Below the pieces are notes generated by a model, which saw nothing but the letters and a program-made list of their open reading frames with translations, was not told the origin of the DNA and ran no database searches. A program made the translations under genes and the position numbers. From an uncultured Lachnospiraceae bacterium (GTDB lineage Bacteria > Bacillota > Clostridia > Lachnospirales > Lachnospiraceae), in assembly GCA_910584945.1 (NCBI GenBank), contig CAJUDY010000034.1, positions 1 through 41,127 on the forward strand: a stretch of 41,127 bases of DNA, written 5' to 3'. Below, in pieces: positions 39,474 through 41,127 of this stretch (position 1 is the stretch's first letter; every line of letters begins with the position of its first letter).

Positions 39474-40984
39474 TTTGCCGCAACCTCCTTATTGGCATCA
39501 ATCAGGATGTCGGACAGGGTGTCCTCCTCTAAGCCTTCTGTACTGAGTTCGTCGGTGATCCGGCCTTTCTTCATCACAAGAACCCGGTTACAATTGTCGA
39601 TCACCTCCGGTATATCGTCGGAAATGATAATGATGCCCATGCCTTTACTGGCCAGCATGCGGGTATAATCATAGATATCCGCCTTGGCTCCCACGTCGAT
39701 TCCCACCGTGGGACTGTTCAGGATCAGCACCTTGGGATTTGTGGACAGCCATTTGGCAATCACCACCTTCTGCTGATTTCCGCCGGACAGCGCCTGCACC
39801 GGCAGTTCCGTGGAAGGCGTCTTTACTTTCAGCTCCTCCACCCATTGTTCGGAGCGTTCTTTGACCCCCGCGTCATCAATCAGGGTCAGCCTGTTCAGAT
39901 TCCGCTCGATCACGGCCGCAATCATATTCCTGGAGATCGTCTGGGGCATGAACAGACCTTCTGTCAGACGATCCTCCGGCACATAGGCGATCCCCGCATC
40001 GATCATATCCTTCACAGAGGAAGTCTTCAGTTCTTTTCCTTCTAACAGAATCCTGCCCTCCGTAATTTTCTCAAGATTCAAGAGAGATTTCGCCAGTTCG
40101 CTCCTGCCGGAACCAAGAAGTCCGGTAATCCCCAGAATCTCACCTGGATACAGCTGAAAGGACACATCCTTAAATAAGTCTTTGATACCAATGTTCTGCA
40201 CTTCAAACAGAGGCTGCTTTCCGATATTCTTCGGCTGAAACTTGACCGTCTCGATCTCACGGCCCGTCATATAATAGACAAATTTTTTCCGGTCAAACTC
40301 CTGAAGAGAGCCTTCAATTACTTTTTTTCCATTCCGGAAGATCGTCAATTCCTTTGCAATCTCATAGACTTCCTCGATCTTGTGGCTGACAAAGAGGATG
40401 GAGATTCCTTTTGCCTGCAGATCTTTGATTACTTTAAAAAGAGATTTTACTTCATTCTTGGTCAGTGCAGTGGTGGGCTCGTCGAGAATCAAAAGCCTCG
40501 CGTTCTGTAAGAGAGACCTGCAGATGGCAACCAGCTGCTTGCTCGCCACCGGAAGCTCCGAGAGAATCGCGTCCAGATCAAGATGGATATTGATCATGTC
40601 CATGGCTTCCTGGGCTCTCTCCCGCACCCGTTTCCAGTTTACAAATTTTTTCCCGTCCAGTCGTTCTGCGGACAGTGCAATATTTTCTGCCACCGTAAGA
40701 TTTGGAAACACCGAGAAATCCTGGTAAATGACCTGTATCCCCATGCCGATGGCCTGCTGCGGATTCAGATGAGAGTATTCCTTTCCGTCGATTTCAATGG
40801 TCCCCTTGTCAGGCTGATAGAAACCGGAGATGATTTTGATCACCGTAGACTTCCCGCAGCCATTTCCGCCTGCAAGGCATCTGATTTCCCCTTCCTTTAT
40901 ATCCAGGTCGATATCCTGGAGTGCTTTTACGCCGGCGAAGGATTTTGATATTCCGGTCAGTTTAATCACGCTTTTATTCGCCAT
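39470..40984 (-). CDS. sugar ABC transporter ATPase (RbsA family, two nucleotide-binding domains)
   Basis: A 504-aa double-domain ATPase. The first domain has Walker A GGNGCGKST (39-47), signature LPVASKQLVAICRSLLQNARLLILDEPTTALT, and switch LFVSHK. The second has the degenerate Walker A GLLGSGRSE and LSGGNQQKVVIAKWL, as in RbsA/MglA. It energises uptake of a monosaccharide or polyol with the two permeases that follow. The substrate-binding protein and probably a regulator lie to the right, outside this window. Ribosome site AAGGA/AGGA precedes the ATG at 40984. Confidence 0.94.
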   Translation of the reverse strand: MANKSVIKLTGISKSFAGVKALQDIDLDIKEGEIRCLAGGNGCGKSTVIKIISGFYQPDKGTIEIDGKEYSHLNPQQAIGMGIQVIYQDFSVFPNLTVAENIALSAERLDGKKFVNWKRVRERAQEAMDMINIHLDLDAILSELPVASKQLVAICRSLLQNARLLILDEPTTALTKNEVKSLFKVIKDLQAKGISILFVSHKIEEVYEIAKELTIFRNGKKVIEGSLQEFDRKKFVYYMTGREIETVKFQPKNIGKQPLFEVQNIGIKDLFKDVSFQLYPGEILGITGLLGSGRSELAKSLLNLEKITEGRILLEGKELKTSSVKDMIDAGIAYVPEDRLTEGLFMPQTISRNMIAAVIERNLNRLTLIDDAGVKERSEQWVEELKVKTPSTELPVQALSGGNQQKVVIAKWLSTNPKVLILNSPTVGIDVGAKADIYDYTRMLASKGMGIIIISDDIPEVIDNCNRVLVMKKGRITDELSTEGLEEDTLSDILIDANKEVAAK

Positions 40985-41013
40985 ACTTCCTATTTCCTTC
41001 TATGTTCATGATG

Positions 41014-41041
41014 TAGGTGTCAAAAGGTATTTTGACACCTA
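41014..41041. repeat. perfect 12-bp inverted repeat (hairpin)
   Basis: TAGGTGTCAAAA (41014-41025) and TTTTGACACCTA (41030-41041) are exact complements with a GGTA loop, about 30 bases upstream of the ABC ATPase gene. It directly abuts a copy of the dispersed repeat. It could be an mRNA hairpin, an operator, or an end of a mobile element. Confidence 0.75.
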
Positions 41042-41083
41042 TGATACCACGGATTGCTCCGCATTTCATGTTCCCGCAATCCT
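41039..41083. repeat. 45-bp dispersed palindromic repeat, copy 2
   Basis: It aligns with 28777-28821 at 38 of 45 positions, without gaps, keeping the GGATTGC...GCAATCC arms. It starts within the end of the 12-bp hairpin, in the gap upstream of the sugar operon genes in this window. Confidence 0.75.
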
Positions 41084-41127
41084 AAAACACCTCAAATCCG
41101 CTCATTTTTCTGTGAAAAATGGCTACT

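Noticed and set aside
1..41127. CRISPR array, tRNA or rRNA genes
   Set aside because: No regularly spaced repeats, tRNA cloverleaf or conserved rRNA sequence was seen on reading the window.

Overview
The window looks like a chromosome segment from an anaerobic, gut-type clostridium, probably Lachnospiraceae. The grounds are strong AGGAGG ribosome sites, consensus sigma-A promoters, a HydE maturase, an iron alcohol dehydrogenase, and clostridial families such as MATE/PadR, YjfB-like and BtpA. This placement is by gene content only; I see no rRNA, tRNA or CRISPR array. Almost everything is on the minus strand.

Layout, left to right. (1) 1-4.2 kb: a possible decayed transposase edge, a lone HicB-like protein, then hydE, an aldehyde dehydrogenase and an iron alcohol dehydrogenase, probably one operon read leftward from a promoter near 4.15 kb. 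(2) 4.2-7.2 kb: a compact zur-znuA-znuC-znuB metal uptake operon with a Fur-family operator lying in a consensus promoter. (3) 7.2-20.1 kb: an accessory island of mostly unrecognised genes. It holds a deleted MBL hydrolase; two unknown proteins (410 and 262 aa); two distant paralogues (365 and 349 aa) about 8 kb apart; three tandem soluble proteins that by eye combine a MotA cytoplasmic-like segment with a FliG C-domain-like segment; several small zinc-ribbon proteins; a divergent pair of ribbon-helix-helix regulators with shared TTCACTG operators; a PP2A-like phosphatase; and an ADP-ribosylglycohydrolase. Duplication scars and frameshifts show the island is evolving quickly. (4) 20.3-22.6 kb: a PadR regulator divergent from a MATE efflux pump, AT-richer than its surroundings. 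(5) 22.6-24.1 kb: nth, a palindromic repeat, a YjfB-like peptide and a small membrane protein. (6) 24.1-26.6 kb: a DUF262 protein (split by a homopolymer frameshift), a DUF3696-type AAA ATPase and a small ORF, a likely defence module. (7) 27-28 kb: a solo NMT1-type lipoprotein. (8) 28-41 kb: a tightly packed leftward operon with an RbsA/RbsC-type sugar ABC transporter (binding protein outside the window), DhaK, DhaL, BtpA, an FGGY kinase, a UlaE-like 3-epimerase, an AllA-like cupin, an M29 aminopeptidase, YjbQ, a serine hydrolase and a TIM-like isomerase. This suggests uptake and phosphorylation of a short-chain ketose or polyol by a route I cannot match to a named pathway.

Two candidates stand out as undescribed systems: the MotA/FliG-like island, and the DhaKL/BtpA/FGGY sugar locus. 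Three separate genes (near 12.24, 20.06 and 25.75 kb) are broken by one-base changes in A/T runs of 6-8. That pattern means either real phase variation or homopolymer errors in the assembly, and it should be settled before those genes are called dead.
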